The notes below the pieces were generated by a model. The model was not told the DNA's origin, did not search any database, and saw nothing but the letters and a program-made list of their open reading frames with translations. DNA of 64,000 bases from Euptelea pleiosperma (taxonomy: Eukaryota; Streptophyta; Magnoliopsida; Ranunculales; Eupteleaceae), in contig CM068541.1 in the NCBI GenBank assembly GCA_035048495.1, forward strand, positions 15,135,929 to 15,199,928, read 5' to 3'. Positions 22,200-32,745 of this stretch are shown one piece after another (position 1 is the stretch's first letter; every line of letters starts with the position of its first letter). A program made the position numbers and the translations under genes.

Positions 22200-22391
22200 T
22201 GACCGATTAGTTGGCTGTCTCAATGTGGGTTTTAAAACCAGAGACTGAGACAGAGCCGACTAACGTACATACTTGCAGTTTTCTAAACGTGGGAGGAGAG
22301 AGAGGGAGAGAGAGAGGTGTGAGTTTCTATAAATTTTGGGTTTTGAGGTGTCCGAGAGATTCGTTTGTGTTCACTGCCATTGAATCGATTG
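22200..22391 (+). promoter_or_regulatory. Probable proximal promoter and leader of the SWEET gene
   Basis: A TATA-like CTATAAATT is at 22327-22335, about 60 bp upstream of the ATG. It is preceded by a GA tract (GGGAGGAGAGAGAGGGAGAG, from 22291). If the TATA is used, the leader would be about 30 bases. This is an inference. Confidence 0.35.
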
Positions 22392-24609
22392 ATGATTTCT
22401 TCTGGATCGGTTTCTATCTACTCAGTTTGCAGCAATGCAGCTGGAGTCGCCGGTACTCTTTTCTTCCTCTCTCTCTCGTTTTCTTTCAATTTAGAATGTT
22501 TTTATTTGATATCTCCTCGACTTTTGTTTTTTTTTTGGTTTGTTGGTGTTAAATGAAGAAAACCCATGTTTTCTTTTCCAATAACATTCAAGAATTCTTG
22601 TGCAAGTTTTGATTTTTTTTTTAGGGATAATAAGGAATTTATGGGTTTGGGTACTGTTGATAGATCGGTAAGGAAGTTATTAGAATTCAAGAAATTGGAT
22701 TCTCGGTCTCAAGTATATGAATTGTTAGTGTTATAGGCGTGGGTGATTTTTCTCGCTCTGGCTGTTGAAGAATTGGGAAATTTAACTAATTCGTTCATAT
22801 CATGTCTTGTATTTTAAAATGATGAGAGGTTACTGGTTCAATCCTGTCTTCCCACGGGCTTGTATCCCGCTTCAATTTAGAAATAACATTTTTTTTTTTA
22901 AAGTAAACACCTTTAATTCACTTTGAATTGTGGGAGAATGGCCCAAACAGGAGAAATTCACCTCAGATTACTGCTAACACCCTTTAGGCCTTGCGTGGTA
23001 TTCTGTCTGTAGTTTGCAGGAAAATGTTTTTAAGCAAATATTTGATAATCAAATGTTTTTAATGACAAACATTTGTTGGGAAAAACATTCGTATGGTTGG
23101 GTAGGGGAGAGCTGTTGGGGGAGACCAAGGGGGATGAGAGAGTGTGGTTTTGCCTATTGTTTGCAGACACTTTTTGGCTGCAAAACATTAGACCACTTTT
23201 TGGCAAAAAAATATTTGTTGGATGTTGCATCACCAAGCACGCAAATGTCACAAACGTTTGCGCACAAACATTTGTAGTGCTACCAAGCAAGCCTTAGGAG
23301 AAAGTAATTGGATTCATGGCTTCGTTATTGCATTGAAGCTGCTTTCTTTCACTTGGCTAGGATAAGCTTAGGAGAATAGCTCTCTAATATCTATTCTTTT
23401 GATTGCAGGGAACGTCTTTGCTTTTGTGTTGTTTGTATCACCAGTGTAAGTGTCATTCCCATCTATTTCTTTCTGTTTGGTAAGACTTTAAAGAAGAACC
23501 AAAATAAGAAATGCACATTTGAGTACACTTACAAACATTAGGATTTTCTATCTTCTTTTTCAGTCCCACATTTAGGAGAATTGTGAGAAACCAGTCTACA
23601 GAACAGTTCTCGGGCTTGCCCTATATATATAGCCTCTTGAACTGCTTGATCTGCCTCTGGTATGGCATGCCCCTTGTATCGCCTGGCGTTATATTGGTTG
23701 CTACAGTCAATTCGCTTGGGGCAGTTTTTCAATTCATATATGTTATCATCTTCACAATATATGCTGAGAAAGCAAAAAAGGTAATTCTTCCACTTTAAAT
23801 TTTCCTGCATGTGTTATTTCATTGGGGTCCTTGATCCCCTTGGATATGGTTTGTTGCTGTTGTTAATTTACCCCCTGGACCTTGCTGGCAGGTTAAAATG
23901 TCGGGATTGTTGCTAGCAGTTTTTGGCATATTTGCAATCATTGTATTCGTGAGCTTGAGGTTGTTGGACACTACTATGCGGCATATGTTCGTTGGATATT
24001 TGAGTGTTGCTTCTCTCATATGCATGTTTGCTTCCCCATTGTTTATAATTGTAAGTTTATCTGAAACATTCGCCCCAGTTTGCTTTCTAGATTGCACTCT
24101 TCTTGCACAATATGTTAACCAGCAGAGAGATTCTGGAGATGTATTCCAGTATATTGCGCGTGTTGACTCCTAAATTTATTTGTTTGCTTTTTTATATATA
24201 CACATCCAATTCTTTTACAAATATTCATTTGCCAGAATTTGGTGATCCGGACGAAGAGTGTCGAGTTCATGCCATTCTATCTTTCTCTTTCAACCTTCTT
24301 GATGAGTGTCTCTTTCTTTGCATATGGAATGCTTAAGTGTGATCCGTTCATTTATGTAAGCATCCTGTAAACCCACTTATTGGTTTGCCCGTGTTTAAAG
24401 TTTTTTTTTTATGTCTTGTATACATTTTCGAAGATATTACTTTATGTTCTTATTATAATTAATCTTGTTGGCTCCACTTTCTGTATGAATTTCAGGTCCC
24501 AAATGGGATTGGAACCATATTGGGGGCAGTACAATTGGCGTTGTATGCCCATTACAGCAGAACATATGGAGAAGACTCGAGAGAACCCTTGATATTGTCA
24601 TATGCGTGA
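22392..24609 (+). CDS. SWEET2: SWEET2-like bidirectional sugar transporter, six exons, complete
   Basis: SWEET proteins are seven-helix uniporters moving sugars down their gradient; Arabidopsis SWEET2 acts on the tonoplast. Exons: 22392-22452, 23409-23445, 23564-23780, 23892-24050, 24236-24355 and 24496-24609. All introns are GT-AG, and the total is 708 bp encoding 235 residues, the normal family length. The first MtN3 repeat includes NAAGVAGNVFAFVLF, PTFRRIVRNQSTEQFSGLPY and LLNCLICLWYG. The second includes YLSVASLICMFASPL, SVEFMPFYLSLSTFL and PNGIGTILGAVQLALY. The C-terminus is EPLILSYA. The short N-terminus and the STEQFSGLPYIYSLLNCLIC block are closest to clade I SWEET2. Intron 1 carries a MITE. 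The last 20 codons plus the 3' region are tandemly duplicated downstream. No frame damage is visible. The vacuolar location is inferred from the orthologue. Confidence 0.93.
22828..22880 (+). repeat. Possible SINE tail in SWEET intron 1
   Basis: GGTTACTGGTTCAATCCTG resembles a tRNA-type B box (GGTTCAATCC), followed by a short body and a T-rich stretch. No A box is present, so it would be 5'-truncated. This is weak evidence. Confidence 0.25.
22987..23293. mobile_element. Harbinger/Tourist-like MITE in SWEET intron 1, 307 bp
   Basis: The left end GGCCTTGCGTGGTATTC and the reverse-complemented right end GGCTTGCTTGGTAGCAC are inverted repeats. They are flanked by TTA on both sides (22984-22986 and 23294-23296), the PIF/Harbinger target duplication. 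The interior has AAACATTTG palindromes. No transposase is present. Confidence 0.75.
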
Positions 24610-24947
24610 ATGATTCTGTCAAAAGACAGGTGCATTTCAGTTGTCTTTGTCATAAATTCGTAATTCTTTCTTCAGTGCCTTTCATTTTTTATTGAGTAGA
24701 GAAGTTGTAACTTGTAAAATCTTTCCCAAAAGAAAAGGTTGCTCACCATTACAGCAGAACATATGAAGAAGACTCAAGAGAACCCTTGATATTGTCATAT
24801 GCGTGAGTTATTCTGTCAAAATAAAAGACAGGTGCATTTCAGTTGTCTTTGTCATAATTCGTAATTCTTTCTTCAGTGCCTTGCATTTTTTTATTGAGTA
24901 GAGAAGTTGTAACTTGTAAAATCTTTCCCAAAAGAAAAAAGGTTGCT
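24549..24947 (+). repeat. 197-bp tandem duplication of the SWEET 3' end
   Basis: Copy 1 starts CCATTACAGCAGAAC at 24549 inside the last exon and runs through the stop codon into the 3' region. Copy 2 starts at 24746 with the same sequence and runs to about 24947. Both contain GAACCCTTGATATTGTCATA, TGCATTTCAGTTGTCTTTG and AAGTTGTAACTTGTAAAATC. Copy 2 differs by a few substitutions and small insertions. Confidence 0.92.
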
Positions 24948-27229
24948 ACTTGTAAAAGTACCAAGTGAAATAATGTTTTAATCATTCATGCATTTAAACA
25001 GTCCTCTGTTGATCTCCTGGAAATCTTATGAAAATAAATGGGTGCTCAACATGCTTCAGAAAATTTTGTCTCCTTCTTTTCTGCTGAAGCTTTAGACTCA
25101 ACTAAGAGAATGGATAAACTACAAATGATACGAGCCACAGAAACTGAATGCAGGGTTACAAAAGCTCACAAGTAGACTTCCTATGGAATACTGGAGCATG
25201 TTCTATTTTTTTCTTTTCTTTAGGGTTGCCAGGTTCATGTACTGGCAGAAACCTTAAAAATCCAAGCTACCTTTAACTTTAGTAAGGTAGTGGAATTTTT
25301 TTTCTTTCTCTCAATAATTGCCTGCAATATCAAGCTTTTTGAAGCTTGCAAGTTACAGTCACTTATGGAACAGACTAAACCAGGAACAAGACCTGTGCAG
25401 GAAGTTCCGTCATGAAAACTGGTACCACCTCTTGTTATTGTGGATCAATCAGTTGCCAGTGTTGATTTGGACCCAAAAATGACTAGCCAGACACTCATGT
25501 ACTGGCATGGCTCATCCAGGCAAATTACATGATTACTTGCCAGTGATTTACGTAGAGATGATTCTATACTTGCTTTTTGGTATTAGAAGGGTTCTGATTC
25601 TTTCTGGTTCTGGGATCACTTGCCTTCCCTTTGCCATTTTCTATCTGTGCTCTTGTTGTTATACTCCATTACAAAATTGAGTTGTTGAGTGTAAGCATTA
25701 ACTTATCACGCCAAACCATAAGAAACTTCTTTCCGTGGGCTGTTCCCAGGATAATTCCATCCAGTTCTGGCAACATTTATGAATTTAATTTTCATTGTAT
25801 GTATAGTGCCTCCAGTCAGAGGTTTCCGTCTCGAAGTGATCGTTCTACAGGACTATTATCTTATTATGAGTGTCTTTAGGTGATTTGACATCCAACATTG
25901 ATAATCTCCACGTTATCATATTGGTAAGTCAGACTTGAACTACACGGCATTGGAGATTATTAGAAAGAATTCTAAGGTTGGGTGTTATTTTACTTGTACC
26001 ATATGCCCATAAGCAATCTATTACTAATTTAGCAGAGCTTGGTAATTTTAGGTTATTATTTGACTTAATAAATAAATGCAAATTCGTCACTAGACTTATG
26101 CGTTCTGATCACAATTTTCTCTTTCTCCCGATGATACATGAGCACTTTGGCTCTTCATACATCCCATCAAAGATCAAATTATAGCAGCTGCAGGAGTTTG
26201 AGAGGTTCAAAAAATCCAAGCTTTGCACTACACTAGCCCGTCTGCATCAGGAGCTGTATAACTGATCTTAGCAACCTATCCCTCACGTGAACAATTAATG
26301 AAGGGTAGCATAAACAGATGAAATTCATCTCTCTCTCTCTCACTCTCTCTCTCACACACACACACACAATAACTCACTCTCTCTATGTGTGTGTGTCTTT
26401 GGAGTGATTCTTTAATTTTCCATGGAGTTTTAGAATCGATGTAGTGCATAGACCTGTTTATGAAGATGTTTTTGGGGGTTTGTTTGTGTTTTTGATGTGT
26501 TTCGAAAAACGAAAAGTAAAAGAGTCCTAGTTGATGTCAATATCAATTGAGTGGTATTGACTATCTTTCATCCATATATTTTCTTTGGGTGGGCAGTTTT
26601 TGAGCTACATTTCCTTTTTCTTTCGTAGTTGTGCATGATATGTTTGAGACTTATATGTTCTGGAGTGCTTCTATGAGGTCTGGATGCTCCAATGTTGACT
26701 TGAAGCATAATGATGCGGACTGTTCCATGATAATACTTTCCTTCTTCTGAAGTTGTACATGAATGAAGTTTGCGATCCAGTGTCTCTCATCTTCTGAAGT
26801 TGTAAGTGCACTCTTAATGAAGTGCACTTTCTCTCCCATCTTTCTTCTATGTCATCTCTTCTCTTCTTCACTTCTCTTTTCTTTATTTTCTTCCTCTGTT
26901 GTTGGTATGGCGAAACCCTAGCTAGATAAATTTACAAACATCTTATTTGGTTGCAGGGGGTTAAGGAGCTTAGTCCTTCCATTTTTTTTTCTCTTTTTCA
27001 ACCTCAGTTTTAGAAAAGATGGACTTCAAACCAGTTGATAGGTCGAAAAAATCCTGAATTTAGATACACCCAGTTATTCCAATGAGGGATAAAGGAAATT
27101 TGTACCATCTCAAGAGTTAAAAGGAAATAAAGAAAGAAATTTATGGGTTGGAGTAATCTCTATCACTTGGTTGGAAGGTGCATCCATTCGTTGATCTCGT
27201 TTTGGTTTTGAGGGAGTCAAGTAGATGAT
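24948..27229. other. Intergenic DNA without a recognised gene
   Basis: Short open frames occur on both strands but none shows a known domain or splice structure. A simple-repeat tract lies at 26327-26396. No transposon ends were recognised. Confidence 0.5.
26327..26396. repeat. Compound microsatellite (CT)n-(CA)n-(GT)n
   Basis: The run is CTCTCTCT, then CACACACACACACACA, then CTCTCTCTATGTGTGTGTGTG. Confidence 0.9.
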
Positions 27230-27560
27230 TCTTTGTTTCTCAAAAGGAGATTTTGACGGTGTTGCAATTCTGGCAGTTTATGTTTTCGACAAGGGGATTA
27301 TGGAGTTGAAAGATCTTTGAGACCAATAATCTTGGTACTATGAAGTACTTTTTGGCTGTGGAGGCTGGTCTTGAGATGGGGCATGTCCGTGTGTCAAAGG
27401 GAATGTGCGATTGATTTGTTAGAGGAGACGGACATGTGGGTACAAGATTGACTGACATGCCTATGGAATCTGGTCGTAGAGAAGATAAGATCAAGGAGTG
27501 ATTATTAATGAGCCGAGCATGTACACAAAGTTTGTTGGTGGGTCAGAAAATGTTATGCTG
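27230..27560 (+). pseudogene. Copia reverse transcriptase fragment
   Basis: Across frame changes it reads FDGVAILAVYVFDKG (cognate of the catalytic YVDD region, with the second Asp of the pair changed to Lys), then LGTMKYFLAVEAG, VRVSKGMC and AIDLLEETDM. This is the order of the RVT_2 domain of Copia pol. No LTR was identified next to it. It is clearly decayed. Confidence 0.75.
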
Positions 27561-29324
27561 ACTTGAAATATGGCGTGCTGACCCTAATCTAGCCATTTGT
27601 ATCCCTATTCCATTTAATACATGGATTAACTAGATAGCTAAAACAATGATTATATGGATACATCAGTAACATAATCTGATTCACTGAAATTTGTGACCTG
27701 GTGTCAAAAGGTGGAGATGTGTTCATATGTTTCCCATTGTCTTTTATGATTTTACACACCACTTTTTCTTCTTTGAATAAGGTGCAGAGTTAGCATCGTT
27801 TACTTTGTTTAAGAAGCACCAAGGGTCATGTCTCCTGGGTGGTCACTAGGAAAATTTCCTTGAATTTACATTTCAGCCGAGTGACAGAACTACGCTCTAA
27901 TTTTGTTCAGAATTATTAGCACTTTTCTACTGTCTTTAGCAGTAATCCTCATAGTAGGTTTTGTTTCCTTGGATTTTATGAAACAAATATTGGAAGTGGT
28001 TTGAATGTTTGATCTATTTAAGACACTAGATGAAAAAAGTCTAGTGATAGGGGTGGAGGATTCACTATGATTCCCTAGTTGCCTACTTACCCTCTCCAGA
28101 ATAACTTATTTGCTAAAGAATTATCTTGTTCCAATCCATCTTCTATCACAAAATTGTTGAGAGTAACACCGACACATTGGGAATAAATAACCATAAATCC
28201 TTCTAATAAAGCCCTTTCATATAGTGTTTTCCAAGTTCCATCACCATTCAACCCGGTCGGTATGGCTAATAGCATCAGCCATATGGTCAGGTAGAGAGAA
28301 AAACATAACCTATCTTCAATTAAATCCTCTGGTCAAACAGCTGTTATACCAAGTTCAAGGTATAGAAGAAAGAAGAAAATTTTAACAGAAGAATAATCCA
28401 GGGAAGATAGCAGGTAGAATGAAACCTCCTTGATTATTCACTCGAGATGGAAAGATTAGAATGTCTACAATGCCCTTAATGAATGGCAGAAAATGTGTAT
28501 GATATAAACCCCGATCATTGTGCCCTTATAATCACCAGCTTTGTGCTTCATGTTTCTGCTAAGTCCAACTCAACATGTTTCAGCTTTGTGCTTCAAATTC
28601 TTCGCCGGACTTCATGCATTCTTATTTGTCATTGGCATATCTCTGTTGAATGCCCTCTCAGCCCCCTTGTGGGTAGAAAACACCTCAAGTATATGCTTTC
28701 GCTAATATCAGTGACTCATTATGGGTTGAATATTGGAATTCTCTCACCTTCAGCCAAAGTATAGGACCGCAGACTGGTAATTGAGGAGCCATTCATCTAT
28801 TTGACTCACTACTTCAGTATCAATAGCCTGTTTCTCTTTTGTGATTTGGTCATATTTTGAGGCTATTGGTTGTGACTCTAGGGAGTTCTTGCCTCCATGC
28901 TCAGGCCAAATTGAAGCAGGTACGAGCAGTATATCTGAACTGACGGAGGTTTGGCTTTGTTTTACCTCATTCTTCATTAACAGATCAATTTTTGCAGAAA
29001 TAGAACAAGAGCAATGTGGAAGTGCCTCTTATCTATAGAAATGAAGCAACTTTCAGCATCTAGTTTGTATTGCAAGACTAACTCTTGTTGACTAACAAAA
29101 TAAGTACAGACCATCCAGAATTCATTGGGGGGTTATTTCCCCTAAATCCTCCAAAGATTGAAAAATTTAGTCTAGTTACATGGTCATCTTGAGTGGAAGC
29201 AACCATATGACACAAAACATGTAGTAAACATCAATGTCTTGCCTGCTCAGCACCAATATGTTGTCTACATACTGTCCAGTACCATACCATATGATAGTCA
29301 TATAATACCATAATAAATCTCTCT
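27561..29324. other. Intergenic DNA; one unexplained minus-strand open frame
   Basis: No transposon ends were recognised. An open frame at 28750-28977 (minus) encodes 75 polar residues containing KYDQITKEKQAIDTEVVSQI and ends in a stop. It reads like a coding exon or gene fragment but matches no family I know. Another at 28087-28275 (minus) is also unassigned. Confidence 0.3.
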
Positions 29325-29460
29325 TTGGGGTAGCCAAGGTGGTCTAGCCTGGACCGCAAGACCAGTTGGCAAGACAAGGCGGGCTATACCTGCTGCACAG
29401 AAGAGGCATCAATCCACAAGGGGGAGGGTTCACAACTGCCACCTGCCAAAGCATGCATGT
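29325..29460 (+). repeat. Candidate tRNA-derived SINE
   Basis: TAGCCAAGGTGGTCTAGCC resembles a pol III A box, and AGGGTTCACAACTGCC downstream weakly resembles a B box. No poly(A) or target duplication was established, because the 3' side runs into the tandem repeat at 29466. Confidence 0.3.
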
Positions 29461-29465
29461 GCTGA

Positions 29466-29652
29466 CAATTCCATGCAATACTGCACATATTATAAAGTAT
29501 ATATATCATACTATACCATTCCATACTCTTATCATACCATACCACCATTCCATGCAATGCTGCACATATTATGAAGTATGTATACCATTCCATACTATAT
29601 CATACCATACCACCATTCCATGAAATACTGCACATATTATAAAGTATATATT
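29466..29652. repeat. Tandem repeat, three units of about 70-77 bp
   Basis: Each unit contains CCATTCCATGCAATACTGCA, CATATTATAAAGTATATAT and CATACCATACCA with small changes. The region also has many ATACCAT motifs upstream (29275-29310). Confidence 0.8.
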
Positions 29653-29879
29653 GTCCTTGGAAGGAGCTTCATGGATGTGGGGCTGCTGCCCAAATACCTT
29701 TGGATGCATAAACTGTGCTTTAAAATTCTATCAAATCTACAAGGAAGCTCAACTGATGCTGTCTTGTTGCATGTTGATTCCTTTTTAAAATCTCCACACA
29801 AAAGACAGTGGAGAGTTCTTTTTGTACTTCTAATGAGATTGCAATCCTGAAGTTAGACCGAAAATAATTAGGGAAAACT

Positions 29880-30035
29880 GTATAATAGTTGAGCACCAAC
29901 AACGTGGCACTCCACCTATGCATGAACATTTTAACTCCACTGCACCCAGAGGCTACAGAAATATGGAGGGAACCTGTCTGCTCTCACAAGGAGAGGGTAC
30001 ACTCCAACCATCTGAGCTAATCGTTTGGGTGTGCA
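29880..30035 (-). repeat. Candidate tRNA-derived SINE
   Basis: On the minus strand it starts near GCACACCCAAACGATTAGC and reads TTAGCTCAGATGGTTGGAG, an excellent A box. GGTTCCCTCC follows at a plausible B-box spacing. A tRNA-unrelated body runs to about 29880. The tail and target duplication are not clear. Confidence 0.45.
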
Positions 30036-30072
30036 TAAAATCATATGATGGCAGTCCACAAATTATGCCTAT

Positions 30073-30449
30073 GTAACAAGGACTGCCCTTTTACGGTTTT
30101 TTGCCGTGTCGGACACCTAGACACCCGGACACGCGTGTCGACACTTCCTGACACACATCTGGACACTTATGGCCATGTCACCCCTTGTTTTAATAATTTT
30201 TAATATAAAATTGACTTCTAAAAGTGGGTTGGTGTGTTCCTTCCTCCATACAATAATAAACTAATAAATATGTTCTGCTTTATTTTCTATTTTTTGTTAT
30301 ATTATTAATAATTTTAAGAATTCGTATATTAATATATTTTAATAAATATATGTATGAACGTGTCTCCGTATCATATTTTTTTAGGTTGTCGTGTCGGACA
30401 CCTCGTATCCGTGTCGGACACTGACACCCATGTCGGTGTCCTTGTTACA
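30073..30449. mobile_element. TIR repeat rich in GTGTCGGACAC
   Basis: The ends GTAACAAGGAC and GTCCTTGTTAC are inverted repeats. The flanks TATGCCTAT and ATTGCCTAT suggest a decayed 8-bp duplication. Both ends are rich in TGTCGGACAC / GACACC motifs around an AT-rich core. Similar sequence occurs at about 54640-55030 and from 63790 to the window end. Confidence 0.6.
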
Positions 30450-30546
30450 TTGCCTATGGATGTTACTAAGCGTTCCATCCAAAAGGTGATACACACATTG
30501 AGCAGTGCATGGGATTGATGCATGGGTAGGTCATTTGTTGTCTACA

Positions 30547-31102
30547 TGTTGGGAATAACTGTTAAAGAGAGAATTTTCAATGGCCTAAGTTGTGTGTGCA
30601 TGAGTTGCAACTAATCAATGGTTATGTGATGCACCCTAGTAGTTTTCTTAGGTGCATCTGAAGTTAGAATTGGAATTGTCAAAACAGCCACTCAACCAGT
30701 GTGGCTCTTAGAACGCTCTTAGAGAATGTCTCGTATAAATAGGGTATGGCCATGATTGTCTAAGAGAATGAGTAGATAGCTCCTAGGGAGTTATTTTGTA
30801 TCGTTTTTTTCCCTCCCAAGGCCCTGTATGGTGACCAGGGGAAAGTTCTCTAGAAAAGGTTTTGTATGTTAAAAGTGTGTTGATCTAGAAAACTTTTATG
30901 GGTATTTATGGGCAAGAATCCTTTCTAGAACTTTTCTAAGGGCAACCATACAGGCCTAATACTAAAGTGTATGTTTACAGAAATCTCTTGCTTGATTGAA
31001 CTCTTTGTGTTAATCCTAAAGCTCAGGTACGTCGTCTCTTGCTTGTTTGAGTTCTTTGTGATCAATCCTGGAGCTCTGGTATGGACAGATCATACCATAA
31101 CA
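30547..31102 (+). repeat. LTR-like element with TATA box
   Basis: It starts TGTTGGGAATAACTG and ends CATACCATAACA, with TATAAATAGGG at about 30736. The following TCTGGCAAAGC could be a decayed tRNA-Met primer-binding site. A MITE is nested at 30820-30956. No target duplication was seen. Confidence 0.5.
30820..30956. mobile_element. Small Tourist-like MITE, 137 bp
   Basis: The ends GGCCCTGTATGGT and ACCATACAGGCC are inverted repeats. The interior pairs GTTCTCTAGAAAAGG with CCTTTCTAGAACTTTTC. The 3-bp flanks are CAA and TAA. Confidence 0.6.
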
Positions 31103-31878
31103 TCTGGCAAAGCTTTTAATATGTGAATCAAGATGAAGTTTAATTTCTACATTGCTTTCCGCTATAGCTGTGCATGAAAGATTTCCCTATGGATGGTGTT
31201 GATTGTAGATAAAATTTCCCAATAGTATATAAGGTGCCTTGATGGTGCTGGGCATCAAATTATATTTTAAACAGGAGTATTCTGTCATGCAGCATTGATT
31301 GATTAGAGCTAGTTGGTATTTGGTGGGTGACAGTGGAATCTATCTGTTTATCCTATTTGCATTGTTGTAACAATTGTGTAGTCTCCTATCAAATCATTTG
31401 AAATTGCCCATTCAAGAACGGGGAGAAATAGGAACTGAGCAATTATAGTAATGTTTACATCAGAATTTCCATAGCGGAAGGAAGCAATCTGGAGCGCTCA
31501 GTTTTGTTACAACTAGCTGAAAATGAGAAAAGAAAGAGAATTACAGCAAGTCTCTGAGAGTAGTAGTCACCACAGTTGCTGTTTTTACCTGCACAACATG
31601 AAGGTAGAAAGCTTATGTTAGAATATAACTGCTTTTTAGTTAGCTCATTATTCGTTTTACCTGGTACTAACAACTGTGCAACCCTCATATAAAGTGGATA
31701 GGTCTGCGGTGCAGCCTTTAAGCTTCCTATATAAAAAAGTTGTGGTCACTTGTACATTTTTCCAAGTTCAGTTTTGAGAGAAGTACTGTTTTAACATATC
31801 TTGGATCAGGTAAACTGTGTAGATGCATATGGATTTAGTAGATACTAACTGGAGTTTTTCAGCTGTGGAAGTTCCCTG

Positions 31879-32235
31879 ATAGAAGGCTTTCTGATGGATA
31901 GATTTGAGCATCTAATGATGGGAGGAAGAAGAAAAAGTCAGAGGGGGATGAGGGAAGGCGTCTGTCAGTGGGGACACTGGGTGATAGCTATGGTGGCGGC
32001 ATTGAAGGTGGGTGTGTAGTAGCAGCAGCATGTAGTGCAAGAAAAGGTCTTTTGGAGGATACATAGTCCGCATCCCTATGGCTATGATCCCTGCAAGCCA
32101 AACAATAGATAGAAGGCTTTCTGATATATAGATTTAAGCATCTAATGAAGGCAAGGAAGAAGAACAAATCAGTGGAGGATGAGGGCGTTGCTTCTGCAGT
32201 AGCTGACCTTGGGGGGATAGCTATGGTGGTGGCAT
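31879..32235. repeat. Imperfect direct duplication, about 120-bp units
   Basis: AGAAGGCTTTCTGATGGATA ... CATCTAATGATGGGAGGAAG ... GATAGCTATGGTGGCGGCAT (31879-31999) recurs at 32111-32235 with changes. The spacing is about 232 bp. No protein family was recognised in either copy. Confidence 0.75.
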
Positions 32236-32274
32236 TGAGGGAAGGCGTGACCATTGACAACCAGAAACGTAGGA

Positions 32275-32436
32275 ACCAGGTTCCACTTTTGCTCGAACGC
32301 CTCTGCACTGTTGGATCCCCCCTGACAAGACTGTTCCAACACTGTTTTCATAAAAGTTTGAATTTCAAAATGTAATAAGTTTTATCAGGGGAATCCAACT
32401 GTGCAGAGGTGTCGAGCAAAAATGGTGTTACCTTGT
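32275..32436. mobile_element. Fold-back MITE, about 160 bp
   Basis: The left arm contains TTTTGCTCGAACGCCTCTGC and TGTTGGATCCCCCCTGA. The reverse-complemented right arm reads TTTTTGCTCGACACCTCTGC and AGTTGGATTCCCCTGA. The arms are about 50 bp around a 60-bp loop. Confidence 0.65.
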
Positions 32437-32463
32437 GATGAATGAGCTTTTACGGGCGCAATG

Positions 32464-32740
32464 TGTTGCGGCCCAAACTAATACACCAAAAGGTGCGTAA
32501 AGCTCAGGCCTTAACCATTCGAATTCTAACATACCGCCATGCTTCTGCAGCCGTCGCCTACCCAGTGGTCCAGGTAGTCTTTCTACTGGCAGCTTTTCCA
32601 CAGGTCACCCCTTCTGTGACTCGAACTCAGGACGTGGGGTTGGCTTTGATACCAAATGTTAAGACCCAATCCAATACACCAAAAGTACCTAGGTGATAGA
32701 GGTGCCTAAAGCTTAGGTCTTAGCCATTAGGATCCTAACA
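32464..32740 (-). mobile_element. TRIM retrotransposon, 277 bp, complete with target duplication
   Basis: On the minus strand the 5' terminal repeat (32740-32657, 84 bp) starts TGTTAGGATCCTAATGG and ends GGGTCTTAACA. A primer-binding site TGGTATCAAAGCC follows within 2 bases. The 3' terminal repeat (32531-32464, 68 bp) starts TGTTAGAATTCGAATGG and ends GGGCCGCAACA. It is flanked by CAATG on both sides (32459-32463 and 32741-32745), a perfect 5-bp target duplication. The internal part of about 125 bp has no coding capacity. It must be mobilised in trans by another LTR element. Confidence 0.9.
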
Positions 32741-32745
32741 CAATG

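Noticed and set aside
23014..23297. Open frames inside SWEET intron 1
   Set aside because: Both strands are open because the sequence is an inverted-repeat MITE; no protein similarity.
29466..29652. Regularly spaced repeats as a CRISPR array
   Set aside because: The units are contiguous, degenerate and lie in plant nuclear DNA; there are no unique spacers.
29366..29850. 85- and 90-residue frames rich in His, Tyr and Thr
   Set aside because: Products of the ATACCAT-rich tandem repeat.
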